Below, in pieces: positions 46,495 through 57,058 of a stretch of DNA of 64,000 bases (positions within the stretch are counted from its first letter, which is position 1; each line of letters begins with the position of its first letter). Below the pieces are notes generated by a model. That model ran no database searches. It had not been told where the DNA came from and worked only from the letters and a program-made list of their open reading frames with translations. The translations under genes and the position numbers were made by a program. Location: the NCBI GenBank assembly GCA_029891385.1, contig CM057232.1, positions 70,829,824 to 70,893,823 of the forward strand, in the 5' to 3' direction. Origin of the DNA: Erythroxylum novogranatense (lineage: Eukaryota; Streptophyta; Magnoliopsida; Malpighiales; Erythroxylaceae).

Positions 46495-47508
46495 TCAGAA
46501 ATGCAACTTAAGAGTGCGATACATCTTGGTAGTACCAGGATGCATAACATAGGCGGCCACATGCGCCTCCTCCAAAATCTCTCGCCTCAGATCATCAACA
46601 TCTGGAACACACAGCCTCTGACCCATCCAAAGAGTCTCATCTCTCAACTCAAACTCAGAAAGCCATCCAAATCTGACTCTATCCATCAATATCACTAACA
46701 CAGGATCCTGGTCCTGAACCCTCCTGATCCTGTCCTGCAACATTGGCCTAAGCCTCAGAGTAGCCATCAGAGCTCCATCTTGAGCCAAATCCAACTGCAC
46801 ATTCAGAGCTCTCAATCAACTAAACACAGAACCTCAAACTCGAATCGAAGCTACACTACCACGAGATCTCCTACTCAACGATCACCACCATATTGGCCTT
46901 CCTCGATGATACTCAATCGTGTACCATAATCCTAAGTTCGCCTAACCATCTCCTTTGTCTCAAATTCAGCCGTCTCTGACTCAGCAAATATCTCAAACTC
47001 TTATGATCAGTGAAGATCTGGAACGTCTCACTATACAAATAATGTCTCCAGATCTTCAGAGCAAACACAACTGCAGCTAACTCCAAGTCATGCACTAGAT
47101 AATTAATCTCATGAGACCTCAACTATCTCGAAGCATACGCGATAACTCTCCCATGCTGCATCAGTACACATCCTAATCCCTGCTGCGAAGCATCACTGAA
47201 AACCTCAAAACCTCCTGTTCCAGATGGCAAAGCTAACATCGGCGCTGTAGTCAACCGATGTGTCAACTCCTCTGACACTCATCAGTCCATCTGAAAGCCA
47301 CATTCTTCCTCAGAAGTTTTGTCAAAGGGGCTGAGATTACAGAAAACCCCTCGACAAACCTCCGGTAATATCCTGCTAATCCGAGAAAACTCCTCAACTC
47401 TGACACATTCCTCGGAATCTCCCAACTCCTCACTGCCTCTATCTTGTGAGGATCCACTCGGATACCCTCACCAGACACAATGTGGCCTAAGAACACCACC
47501 TCATCCAG
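46495..47508 (-). pseudogene. B RNase H and integrase zinc region
   Basis: Minus strand: [21 protein letters not shown] (47499 on, in pieces with [18 protein letters not shown]), WTDECQRS, then a frame change; RNase H pieces [20 protein letters not shown] and [20 protein letters not shown] (46913-47122). The HHCC finger begins with EAHVAAYVMHPGTTKMYR (about 46520-46575) and runs to 46495. At least three stops or frame changes; catalytic residues of RNase H are partly visible only. Confidence 0.85.
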
Positions 47509-48331
47509 CTAAAATTCACACTTAGTGAATTTGGCATACAACTGTCTATCTCTCATAATCTGTAACACAATCCCTAGATGCTCTGCATGCTCCTGTCTAG
47601 TCCTCGAGTATACCAAAATATCATCAATGAATACAATAACAAACTGACCCAGGTAGGGCTGAAAGACCTTATTCATCAAGGCCATGAAGGCTGCTAGGGC
47701 ATTAGTCATCCCGAACGGCATCACTAAGAACTCGAAATGCCCCATACCTGCTTCTGAAAGCACTCTTAGGCACATCGGCCTCTGCGATCCTCAACTGATA
47801 GTATCCAGATCTCAAATCCAACTTGTTAAACACCTGAGCTCCCTGCAACTGATCAAATAAATCATCGATCCTAGGAAGTGGGTACTTATTCTTGACTGTA
47901 ACCCTATTCATCTGCCTATAATCGATGCATAACCTCAAAGTCCCGTCCTTTTTCTTCACAAATAACACTGGAGCTCCCCAAGGTGAAACACTCGACCTAA
48001 TAAACCCCTTATCTAATAGCTCCTGCAGCTGAGCCTTAAGCTCCCTCAGTTCCACAGGTGCCATCCTATGCGGAGGTATCGATATAGGAGCGGTACCTAG
48101 AACGAGGTCAATCGAAAACTCTGTCTCCCGATCCGGCGGCAAACCCGATAACTCCTCGAGAAACACATCTGAAAACTCCCTGATCACGGAAATATCCTGC
48201 AATCTCTGCTCAATCCTAGAATCCACCACATGCGCCAAATAGGCCTCACAACCTCCTTGCATTAACCTCAGGGCACTCATAAACGAAATCATCCCGCCGG
48301 CATCGCCGACTAACACCTCTAAAATCGCTTC
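47509..48331 (-). pseudogene. B reverse transcriptase, one frameshift
   Basis: The frame 48316-47702 reads [19 protein letters not shown] (linker), [68 protein letters not shown] (fingers, in parts) and [15 protein letters not shown] (first catalytic Asp). Near 47735 the frame changes to 47775-47509 with [17 protein letters not shown] and the catalytic [10 protein letters not shown], both Asp present. So all catalytic residues remain but in two frames. Ends FTKCEF at 47509 with a stop. Confidence 0.9.
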
Positions 48332-48763
48332 CTACCGACCAGAGACTCCAAATGACCTCCTTGGTATAGAAGCCCATAAATTTCTACGGGCAAGTGAGCC
48401 ACCCATCCCCGTAATCAAATCTATTTCTCTCAGAGGCAACACTATCAGGTCTGCACTCAACTCCGACTGATCAATCATAATCGGGCATCTCTTGTAGACC
48501 TCCCCCAAAACTGTAGTACTACCTAGAGGTGTACTCACCTCTAGCCCATACCGCAACATCTCCCTATCCACATGCAATCTACATGCCACATGCGGTGCAA
48601 TAAAAGAATGCGTGGACCCTGGATCTATCAATGTAAAAACCTTAATATCGGAGATCAGAAGCGAACCTGCAACCACATCTGGAGAATCTTGGGCCTCCTG
48701 CCTAGTCATGGCGTAGACCCTGGCCTGGGACTGTGGCCTGCTGCCTCGCCCCTCGGTCCCCAC
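48332..48763 (-). pseudogene. B aspartic protease
   Basis: Cuts Gag-Pol into mature proteins. MTRQEAQDSPDVVAGSLLIS, then VFTLIDPGSTHSFIAPHVAC with the DPGST form of the active site usual in plant chromoviruses, and STPLGSTTVLGEVYKRCPI. The second conserved part should read DLILGMDWL; here it is DLITGMGGSLARR, so the frame is lost near 48400. Confidence 0.85.
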
Positions 48764-49712
48764 AAAAGAATCTCCAGATCTACCCCGAGCTCTACCTCAA
48801 CCCCTGAATCCAGGTCCACCACCGAGGCTCTGCTGCACTGTCGTGCTACTACCAGCTCTCCCACTCGCAGCAGACTGAGCTCCCAAAATCTCTGGGCAGT
48901 TCCGGATCTGATGTTCCATAGAGCCACACTTGAGACAAGCTCCGGTAAATCTCCAGCACTCTCCACTATACCTCCTCTCACAATACTCACACAACGGAGG
49001 AATCTGGCCGGAACCTCTACCACTACCACTGCTACTGCCAGACTGCCTAAATCGTCCCCTCTGAACAAAACCAGATCGCAGGATCCTCCCAAGATCCGAA
49101 CTCGCCTCGATCTACTAAAGCTCCTACCAGAGCTACCCTGACTATCACTAGATCTCTTACTCCTAGATCCCTGACCAGTCTCTATCTGACTCTGTCTCAA
49201 AAGCTTCTCAATCCGCACTACAGCAGCCGTCAACTCAACAAAGGTGCCCATATCAGACCGGGCTAACCTGATACGGATCTCCAGATTAAGCCCTCCCTCG
49301 AATCTACGGCACCTGTCAAACTCAGAGGCAACCAAAACAGATGCATACGCCATCAGCTCATTAAACCGAACCTCATACTCAGCCACTAACATCTACCCCT
49401 GCCTCAAATCTAAAAACTCCTGCATCTTCATCTCTAAATAAACCTTGGGCATATAGTTATCTCGAAAGGCTCTCAGAAAATCTGCCCAAGTCGAACATTG
49501 TGGTCCGTGGAACTACCCGGATACCTTCCACCACCGATATGCTAGACCAGGTAGACACCGATAATCAAAAGCTCATCGGGGTCACAGTCCATCTGATCTA
49601 GGACTCTCTCAGTCCTCTCCAACCAGCCCTCAGCCTCAGCAGGGTCTGTGTTGCCATAAAAGTCCACAGCTCCCTGCTTTCACAAACGATCATACCTCCG
49701 CTCCCGTCTCAT
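48764..49712 (-). pseudogene. B gag, frameshifted, with zinc knuckles
   Basis: A start at 49712 gives MRRERRYDR, the same start as C gag. Capsid pieces GNTDPAEAEGWLERTERVL (49590-49650) and YEVRFNELMAYASVLVASEF (about 49320-49385), FEGGLNLEIRIRLARSDMGTF. A Ser/Arg-rich stretch precedes two cysteine motifs: CEYCERRYSGEC and CLKCGSMEHQIRNCP (CX2CX4HX4C, complete). Stops at about 49390 and frame changes make it inactive. Confidence 0.87.
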
Positions 49713-49923
49713 GGGAACTCTAGGAGGCTGCTCCTAAAAATGCAAGCACGAAGACTCAGATCGCTCGATCGATCCTGGTCACCGGTTGATCTACCTGATC
49801 ACCAAGAACGGATGACCTCTAACAAAACAACAAATTTGATCAATTTCTGCTTTTCTTACAATGATTTAAGCCTAAGATATTATATGCCTAAAAGATGCCA
49901 AACCATGCTCTGATACCACCTAA
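49713..49923 (-). other. B leader with primer-binding site
   Basis: GCTCTGATACCA at 49907-49918 gives TGGTATCAGAGC on the minus strand, 5 bases from the LTR. The rest of the short leader matches C 55530-55720. Confidence 0.88.
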
Positions 49924-50670
49924 TGTAACGCCCCCTTACCGTAGAGTATACACCGGGATGCCTGTAGGTCATACCGATACATATCCTACGATGAGGGTGC
50001 ACTACGATTCGATCATTTCTAAATTACACCTGACATCAATATAATAAAGCTGTAATATCAAAATCGCTAAGTTTTAAAACCAAAAGATTCTTTTCATTCA
50101 CTTCATAAAACCATAAGTACACAATTTCGCTATAATTACAACCAGACAGCCCAAAATAAACAAAGACTAACTCCTAACTAGGTCATCCCCAAAAGATCCC
50201 AGATGACCCACCCGTGAGTCATACTCCTCTACAAGACACACACGTATGAAAAATCAAACTCCGAGCTAGAGTCACCTATCGCTGCCTCGAAAAATAAATG
50301 CAATTTTGGGTAAGTTTGCGAACTCAATGAGAAACCATCATCGATGGTTCACCCAATTCATGCACTACGCATAATTGCGTACAGATTAATACAAATAGCA
50401 CATCCATAACAGCAATCATAAACTCACATCACCCATATATATAACTCATTCCAAATTCTCGAGCCTAATTTGACCTAATTATCACCAAATCCAAGTTATC
50501 CAAATCAAACCAGAAATATGTCATACATGTATGTACGTACTAATGCCAGTGCACTAATAAACATTGATCAATAAAATGGAGGCTATAAATGCGATGCAAA
50601 TCAATTATAAATGCACCCATCGAATTCATCCGAATTACCGATATGCCCCGCACATGTAATGGGATGTTAC
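49924..50670 (-). mobile_element. B 5' LTR (747 bp)
   Basis: Plus-strand start TGTAACGCCCCC, end GGGATGTTAC. Twin hairpin at 50311-50349 (first base of the first hairpin changed). It matches the two ends of the 2.8-kb C LTR but lacks C's long middle part. Confidence 0.88.
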
Positions 50671-51300
50671 GCCTTTAGGTGCATGCCAATTCACCATCGC
50701 TTCAACTTTCCTCGATCAACATGTACAAGATTCGTGAAATCACATGTCCAAGGAATGTCACCTCATGAAGCCAAAACTCACACTTGCTGAACTTAGCATA
50801 AAGCTCTCTCTCCCTCGATGTCTGCAACACAATCCTGAGATGCTCCTCATGTTCTTCTTCACTTTTGGAATATACCAGAATGTCATTTATAAACACTATG
50901 ACAAACTGATCCAGATACTCCTTGAAGACCCTATTCATAAGATCCATGAAAGTAGCTGGAGCATTGGTCAAACCAAATGGCATTACTAAAAACTCATAAT
51001 GTCCATACTGAGTCCTGAAGGCTGTCTTACTTACATCAGACTCCTTGATTCTGAGCTGATGATAGCCTGACCTGAGATCAATATTGGAGAAGACCCTTGC
51101 TCCCTGAAACTAGTCAAACAGATCATCTATCCATGGTAGAGGGTACTTGTTCTTAATTGTCACCTTGTTGAGTCTCCGATAGTTAATACACATCCGCCAT
51201 GTTTCATCCTTCTTCTTGACAAACAGAATCGGTGCTCCCCAAGGTGACGAACTCGGCCTAACATACCCCTTCTCTAACAGTTCCTCCAACTGTTCCTTGC
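50671..51300 (-). pseudogene. A reverse transcriptase
   Basis: Minus strand: [17 protein letters not shown] (51240 region), [15 protein letters not shown], a TAG at about 51113-51115 (IDDLFD*FQGA), [18 protein letters not shown] (first Asp), then from 50983 [20 protein letters not shown] and the catalytic box [13 protein letters not shown], where the family has FIDD: the first of the paired Asp is Asn. FLGHVIS follows and the frame shifts near 50725, just before gypsy B. So apart from one stop and one frame change the enzyme also lost a catalytic residue. Confidence 0.88.
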
Positions 51301-52142
51301 TCCCTCAACTCAGCTGGAGCCATCCTATAAGGCGGTATTGAAATAGATGCGGTTCCTAGAATCAAGTCGATGGCAAACTCGATTTCCCTCACCAGTGGCA
51401 AACCTGGTAAGTCATCTGGAAACACATCCAGAAACTCCCTCAAAATCGAAAAATTCTCTAACTGCCCTTCATTCACATCGGCATCCACAACATGTGCCAA
51501 GAAGGCTTCACACCCCTGACCCATCATTCTTTCAGCTAGCATAGCCGAAATAAGTCTTGGTGATGGTGTTTTCCTGTCCCCTCTAAAAATCACCTTCTCA
51601 CCGTTGCCCAGTTCAAATTCCACCTCTTTCCGTCCACAATCCAACTTCACCAGATATTTCTCCATAGTATCCATCCCCAGAATAACATCTAACCCTCTTA
51701 GGTCTAGAGGTAGTAAATCTACGACCAATCTAGCACCATCGATGAAAAGTTCACAATCCTCATATACTTAACTAATCACCACATTCCTCCCTAGAGGAGT
51801 ACTAACAAGCAAAGGCTTATCCAAAGGCACTGAATTCACACCATGTAATGTTATGCTTGCAAAAACAAAAGAATGCGTGGAATCAGAATCAATTAAAACA
51901 AATACTGTTGAATCAAGTAACTGAGCCATACCCGCGACAACCTCAGGTGCAACTGAAGCTTCCTCCCTAGTCATGGCAAACACCCTTTCCTGTGCCTGTC
52001 CCTTAGGCCTTCCTGGAGGAATAGCCTCGCAGCCCCTGAGCTGCCTCGCCCAAGAATCGCCCGTTCCCATCACTGCCGCACGCCTTAGGGCTTGAAATTG
52101 CGACCCCTCCTGTCTCAGTACCTGTGGACAATCCCTGACCAT
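51258..52142 (-). pseudogene. A gag end, aspartic protease and linker
   Basis: Frame 52142-51768: MVRDCPQVLRQEGSQF (end of the nucleocapsid), FAMTREEASVAPEVVAG, VFVLIDSDSTHSFVFAS with DSD where the active site has DSG, LLVSTPLGRNVVIS, stop. Frame 51728-51258 continues: MVVDLLPLDLRGLDVILGMDT (second conserved protease segment, ILGMD), EGQLENFSILREFLDVFPDDL and the polyprotein linker [14 protein letters not shown] single stop around 51765 separates the two. The Gly to Asp change would disable the protease. Confidence 0.88.
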
Positions 52143-52750
52143 ATGCCCCTTCTTTCCGCATCTAAAACAGGCTCCAAGTAACTTGAGACACTCTCCCTGG
52201 TGATGTCTCCCACAATGGTCACATAGGGGATTGGTGAACTTGCTCCTTCCAAAGGCTCTCCCACATTAGAGGCTTGCCTCGACACCGCCTCACTGCTTGT
52301 TCCGGTAGAGCCACAAGCTACCCACTTCACTCTGTGTGAAAGCTCCTTGTGCTCCTCTCTGCATTGAGCACTAGTTCCCTTCTTAGAAAATCGCCCCCTG
52401 CTCTTCCTCTTCTTACTCACCTCTGCTTAATCTTCTCCACTTTTTAGCACAGAGTGCCGTGATCCACCAATTGTCGGTAGTCACGTAAATTGTGGATCAA
52501 GACTTCTCCATGATCCCCAAGTGAAGACCTCCCTTAAACTTATTTACATTTGTTTTCCTCTGTTCCCCACAATGTTACGATAACGAGAAAGTCAGGTGAA
52601 CTTCATTTCATACTCGCCACACTCATGTCCCTCTCGAGTGAGGTTGGAAACTCCCGGCCTTCTCTTGCACATAAACTCCTGAGAGGTACTTCTTCCTAAC
52701 ACTTCCACAAAGTCTCTCCATGTCACCAGAATATCCCGCCACCGATGGAT
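52115..52750 (-). pseudogene. A gag (3' half), frameshifted
   Basis: Minus-strand pieces WRDILVTWRDFVEVL (52690-52740), YEMKFT followed by a stop then LSRY (52570-52600, family form YEMRFTELSRF), GLHLGI-like and KKRKSRGRFSKKGTS (52380-52420). A cysteine motif is expected around 52180-52230, where ACFRCGKKGH-like wording (minus strand of 52141-52180) is visible in another frame. The N-terminal half lies beyond C, outside the window. Confidence 0.8.
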
Positions 52751-53804
52751 GGGTACATTCACCTCATACGATTCTCAGATAATGCATTTTGCATTCGTAG
52801 CCTCTACATCATTGATAAATATTCAGCATTACATAAGCATACGTATGTACATGCATGTATGACAGATTTCCGACTTGATTGTGAAATTGGAGACTTTGTG
52901 ATTAAGGTTAATTGTGCTTTGATTAGTGAATTGGAGTGTTAAATTGAATTTAGGAATTGAGAATTGAAAATTGGAGTATGTGATTAGATGTTTTCTAATT
53001 TTGAGGATTTATAGGAATTTTTCTGAAATTTTCGAAAGATTAGATCCGGACCGAAAAAATGGCTTAGTGACTGATTAATTGTGATTCCGGTTCCGAATTT
53101 GATTGACAATTGACATGAGATAATTTAAATTATGATTTGAGGAATTAAGGTCTGAACCATTGGAATTTGGGAGAAATTAGAGTTAGAAATTGGATTGAGG
53201 TTGTTCGGATTGGACTTGTGGCAAATGAATTTGCCAAACAAGCCTTAGTAATCCTTTAATATATATAAACATATGCCTTTGAAATTTTTTATCCACGATG
53301 CTCCTCCCTCTTTGAAAGAAATCGTGGGTTTTCTCTTGATTTTTCTCCTTCTTCCATCGTGGTTTCCTTCTTGATTCCTCTTGGAGTGGCTTCTTCTTTC
53401 ATCTTTGATTATCTCCTTTAGTGTGATGTCAAGAAGATGAAGATGAGTTTTGGCTTTGGATTTGTCGGGTATCGTTGTAGCTTAAGACTTGCATTTTCTT
53501 GGTGATTCGAAGAGTTTAAAGCTTAATCAAGTAAGTTGCAACTTATTTATGTGTTTAATATTTTGATTGAAGTATGGAATTAAGTGATTAATTGTTTAAG
53601 AGTTAGAAAGTTTTGATGATATAGGTTTAGGGTAAAAATGTGATTTTGATTTGGGTATTTGTTGAATCATGTTTATTTGATGGATTGAAGCTTAGGAATA
53701 AGTTGTGTTAGGTGTAAAATGTTGTTTAAGAGCGTTTAGAAGGGAAAGGATTGGATTATATCAGAAAAATCTGGGAAAATTTGGGTTTTCTGGCGAATCC
53801 GCGA

Positions 53805-54035
53805 TCGCACGCCGTGGCGCGCGAAGAACACGCCGCGGCGAGCGAGGAGACGCGGCACGCCGCGACAAGCGCGGGAGAGCGCCGCGGCGAGGAAATTCAG
53901 CCCACGTCGCGACGTGCGCAACGCGCACGCCGCGGTGAAGAAAGAATTGCTCGCCTCGGCGAGGCGTGTGGACGCCGCGGCGAAGGCGTAGGGAAGAGGA
54001 GCTCGCCGGAAGAGGAGCTCGCCGCGGCGAGGGAT
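53805..54035. repeat. GC-rich palindrome array in the C LTR
   Basis: At least nine units: acgccgtggcg (53809), acgccgcggcgag (53830), acgccgcgac (53858), cgccgcggcgag (53880), cgtcgcgacg (53905), acgccgcggtga (53927), ctcgcctcggcgag (53950), cgccgcggcga (53973), ctcgccgcggcgag (54019). Spacing is mostly 22-27 bp. The most regular array in the window, in LTR sequence that is otherwise AT-rich. Confidence 0.88.
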
Positions 54036-54754
54036 GCTACTTTTCCGAAATGGTGATTGAGAGGTTTTGAGATTTGGGGATTTAGGGTTTTGATAATTTA
54101 ATTAAATATGGATTGATTTCAAATTAGAGATTATGAATTTGGGAGTTCGAATTTCAATTTGAGAGATTTGAGTTTCGGAAATTTATTCGGTGGTTTTCGA
54201 AATCGGAAGGCATTTGAATAGTGAATTTGATTCTGATTTAAGGATAATTCCTATATATTAGAATTTGACTTTGGAAGATGTAGAACTTAGCCAATTGACT
54301 TATGGTATTAGAAATTGCTATGAATTTAAGTAAAAGTGCGGAATTGAGATAATTCGGGATTGTGGTCGGAAATGTCATAACGTGCATAGTACATCATTAA
54401 TTTAAGACATAAGCATTTCTGATTATTGAAATTGATACAATTAGTAATATTCGAGTATTCTGATTATTGTAGAGGCTCAAGTGGAACGTCGATCCTCTGA
54501 CGTAGCAGAGACTTCCCGGAAGTAGCTCGGAAGTTTAGAGGTGAGTAACCTAGTTGGTTTCTCAATCTCTGATGTGCTATATGCTTTGTGTGTGAACTAT
54601 CTATGATTCTGATTGAGTGATTCGCATGTGATATGCTACTGTAAAGTGTGAACGGATGCTAGTCATGAATAGAAATCAAGAATCGATAGCCAGGATCGGA
54701 GCACATTACGATCCGATTGGAGCTATAAGCTCGTCTTTGTGATAGTGAAAAGGG

Positions 54755-54835
54755 ATTAGTGCATACCTAGAGGGCTCTCCTACCCCTAGTGCGTGTGGGC
54801 AGGAGTGCATACCCAGAGGGCTCTCCTACCCCCGA
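54755..54835. repeat. Imperfect tandem duplication in the C LTR
   Basis: gtgcatacctagagggctct plus cctacccc (54759 on) repeats as gtgcatacccagagggctct plus cctacccc (54807 on), 48 bp apart, with gggcaggagtgc between. Confidence 0.85.
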
Positions 54836-55079
54836 AAATGCGATTTCTGTGTAATGTATATTGTGCCCAAAGAATGGATAATTCGACGCCTTGAATACAA
54901 CATTAAAATGAACTGGAAATCATTACGCATTCAAGATGTGATTGTTTTATGATTCAGATCGCTAATTGATATGGGATTAATTGCAAATGTGTGATTATGA
55001 TTTTATGAACTTCAATTATGATTTTAAATATGATATGTGTTACTTTGTATGTAATTTCGCGTAATGCATGAATTGAGTG

Positions 55080-55120
55080 AACCATCGATGATGGTTACTC
55101 ATTGAGTTTTCATAAACTCA
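55080..55120 (+). promoter_or_regulatory. Twin hairpin motif in the C LTR
   Basis: AACCATCGATGATGGTT (55080-55096) then TGAGTTTTCATAAACTCA (55103-55120), about 400 bp before the LTR end. Same motif pair and order (in element sense) as in B, F and G. Confidence 0.7.
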
Positions 55121-55518
55121 CCCAAATTGCGACTATTTTTCGTGACGGTGAGAGTGTGACTCCTAGCTCGAATAGTGAGATTTTTCTGCCGTGTGTGTGC
55201 CACGAGAGTAGTATGGCCCATGTCGGTCACCGGGGATCCTTGGAATATTTTGGGATGACCTAGTTAGAGTTATTACTGCTTATGTTGGCTTGCATACGAT
55301 TGTAATTATGACCCGATGTTGTAATTAGGATTTCATGAAAGGAATGAAAAGGGATCTTTGGTTGCAAAATTTAGAGAATGTGATCTTACCGCTTATTATC
55401 GATGCCATGAGGTTTAAAGAATTAATCAGATCGTAGTGCACCCTCATTGTAGGGTATGTACCGGTATGACCTACTGAGCGTCCGGTGTATACTCTACTGA
55501 TGAGGGGCGCCACATTGG

Positions 55519-55532
55519 TGGTATCGAGCATG
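55519..55532 (+). other. Primer-binding site of C
   Basis: TGGTATCGAGCATG follows the LTR end by 4 nt; relative to B (TGGTATCAGAGCATG) one base is missing. Confidence 0.85.
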
Positions 55533-55720
55533 GTTTGGCATCTTTGGGCATAGTATATTTTAGGCTTGAATTTCAGAAGAAAAGTAAGAAATTGATCGAA
55601 ATTGTGATTTTGTTGTAGGTCATCCGTTTTGGTGATCGGTAGATCACCGGTGACCAAGGATCGACGGAGCAAGTAGGAGTCTTCGCACCTCTGCATGAGG
55701 AGCAGCCTCCTAGAGTTCCC

Positions 55721-56632
55721 ATGAGACGGGAATGGAGGTATGATCGTTATGCATGGGGTCGTGGATTTCTATGGCAAGATGCAGACGCTGAGGCCGAGGG
55801 TTGGTTGAGAGGACCGGCGGGTCTAGATCGATGGATTGCGACCCGATGGCGTTTGACTATCTTTGTTTTGTTGCTTGTGGTCCAAAGATATCGGTGGTGG
55901 AAGACCGTCGGGTAGTTCCACTGCACACGTGTTCGACTTGGCGGATTTTCTGAGGGCCTTTCGAGATAACTATACGCCCAAGGTCTATATGGAGATGAAG
56001 ATGCAGGAGTTCCTAGATTTGAGACAGGGGTCCATGGCAGTGGCCGACTATGAGGTCAGGTTTAATGAGTTGTCGGCGTATGCGTCTGTTTTGATTTCCT
56101 CTGAGGCTAATAGGTGCCGGAGATTCGAGGGAGGGCTGAATCTGGAGATTTGTACCAGGTTAGCCCGATCAGATATGGGCACCTTTGTGGAGCTGAGGTC
56201 AGCTACTGTCAGGATTAAGCAGCTTTTGAGGCAGAGTCGAGGTGAGGTTGGTCAGGGATCTCGGAGTAAGAGATCCAGTGATAGTCAGGGCAGCTCTGGT
56301 AGGAGCTTTAGCAGACGCCAGGGCAGGCTCAGATTTTCGGGAGGTCCCAGGCAGTCTGGTTATGGCCAGAGAGGCAGATTTGGGCAGTCAGGCAGCAGTG
56401 GTAGTGGTAGAGGCTCCGGCCAGTTTTCTCTGTTGTGTGAGTTTTGTGAGAGGAGGCATAGTGGGGAGTGCTGGAGGTTCACAGGAGCTTGTTTGAGATG
56501 TGGCTCGATGGAGCATCGATCCCAGACCGCCCAGAGATTCTGGAGCTCACCGCTGAGTGGGAGAGCCGACAATAAGACGATCTGCAAAGAAAGCCGCAGA
56601 GTGGACTGGATTTAGGCAGAGGCGCGAGCTCG
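55721..56632 (+). pseudogene. C gag, one early frameshift
   Basis: Starts MRREWRYDRYAWGRG at 55721 like B gag, then GWLRGPAGLDRWIATRW. The frame moves near 55900 to that of 55863-56615: DLADFLRAFRDNYTPKVYME, QEFLDLRQGSMAVADYEVRF, FEGGLNLEICTRLARSDMGTF (capsid), then a Ser/Arg/Gly-rich linker and cysteine motifs CEFCERRHSGEC and CLRCGSMEH, where the last Cys of the second motif is lost. The protein packages element RNA. It is followed by the protease after about 20 nt; B 48764-49712 is the parallel copy. Confidence 0.88.
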
Positions 56633-56651
56633 GGGTAGAGCTGGAGATTCC

Positions 56652-57053
56652 TTGGTGGGATCTGAGAGTCGAGGTAGTCGGCCGCAGTCCCAGGCCAGGG
56701 TCTACGCCATGACCAGGCAGGAGGCCCAGGACTCTCCAAATGTGGTTGCAAGTTTGCTTCTGATCTCTGGCATTGAGGTGTATGCATTGATAGATCCAGG
56801 GTCCACGCATTTATTTATTGCACCGCATGTGGCATGTAGATTGCATGTGCATAGGGAGATGCTTATGTGTGGGTTGCAGGTGAGTACACCTTTGGGTAGT
56901 ACTACTGCTTTAGGCGAGGTCTGCAAGGGGTGTCCGATTCGGGTTGGTTCAGCGGTATTGAGTGCAGACCTGATTGTGTTGCCCCTTCGAGAGATTGATT
57001 TGATTTTGTGGATGGACTGGCTCACTGCCCATAGGGCGATTATGGATTGTTAT
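56652..57053 (+). pseudogene. C aspartic protease, truncated by the D insertion
   Basis: Open from 56652: ARVYAMTRQEAQDSPNVVAS, VYALIDPGSTHLFIAPHVAC with the DPGST active site, STPLGSTTALGEVCKGCPI, SADLIVLPLREIDLILWMDWL (family: ILGMDWL, so Gly to Trp), AHRAIMDC. After MDCYV the reading runs into the SalI palindrome array and copia D. The rest of C pol must lie right of D. The frame stays open to 57176, but the last about 40 codons are not transposon protein. Confidence 0.88.
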
Positions 57054-57058
57054 GTAAG

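Larger units (their letters stand above)
44540..50670 (-). mobile_element. B: gypsy element with short LTRs, inserted in A
   Basis: LTRs 44540-45295 and 49924-50670, primer site 49907-49918, polypurine tract 45296-45320. Minus-strand order gag, protease, RT, RNase H, integrase with chromodomain-like end (Ty3/gypsy). It splits A between reverse transcriptase and RNase H. No clear target duplication; the outer end at 44540 is altered (TCAGAAGCGCC where the partner has TGTAACGCCCC). Much more decayed than A in integrase. Protein relatives: C in this window. Confidence 0.9.
30477..52750 (-). mobile_element. A: gypsy chromovirus-type element, split by E, B and C
   Basis: Minus-strand order from the right: gag (52115-52750), protease (51258-52142), reverse transcriptase (50671-51300), RNase H and integrase zinc region (43522-44539), integrase core and C-terminal chromodomain-like part (32927-34017), polypurine tract, 3' LTR (30477-32915). 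Order PR-RT-RH-INT is the Ty3/gypsy order. E, B and C interrupt it. The start of gag, primer site and 5' LTR are not in the window. Coding parts have few stops, so A is comparatively young. Confidence 0.9.
52751..55514 (+). mobile_element. C 5' LTR, about 2.8 kb, outer end missing
   Basis: The first part (52751-52880) aligns with the B LTR start (gatgggtacatt, then atgcatgtatgacagatttc), but the expected TGTAACATCCC terminus is absent, so about 50 bp are lost at the junction with A's gag. The end GGGCGCCACA at 55514 precedes the primer site. The middle follows the F LTR layout. It contains the GC-rich array (53805-54035), a duplicated segment (54755-54835) and the twin hairpin. Homology of its end to B: the ctctactgatgaggggcg block. 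Confidence 0.85.

Noticed and set aside
48572..49141. 189-codon plus-strand open frame
   Set aside because: Antisense of B gag and protease; composition (Ser/Thr/Pro-rich) is that of a shadow frame.
44530..50680. Target-site duplication for element B
   Set aside because: Flanks CGTTT and GCCTT do not match and the outer LTR end is altered, so no duplication is claimed. The same holds for E (GCCTG against AATTT).
53705..54056. Open frames rich in Arg/Ala across the C LTR array
   Set aside because: Same effect of the palindrome array; position is inside an LTR.
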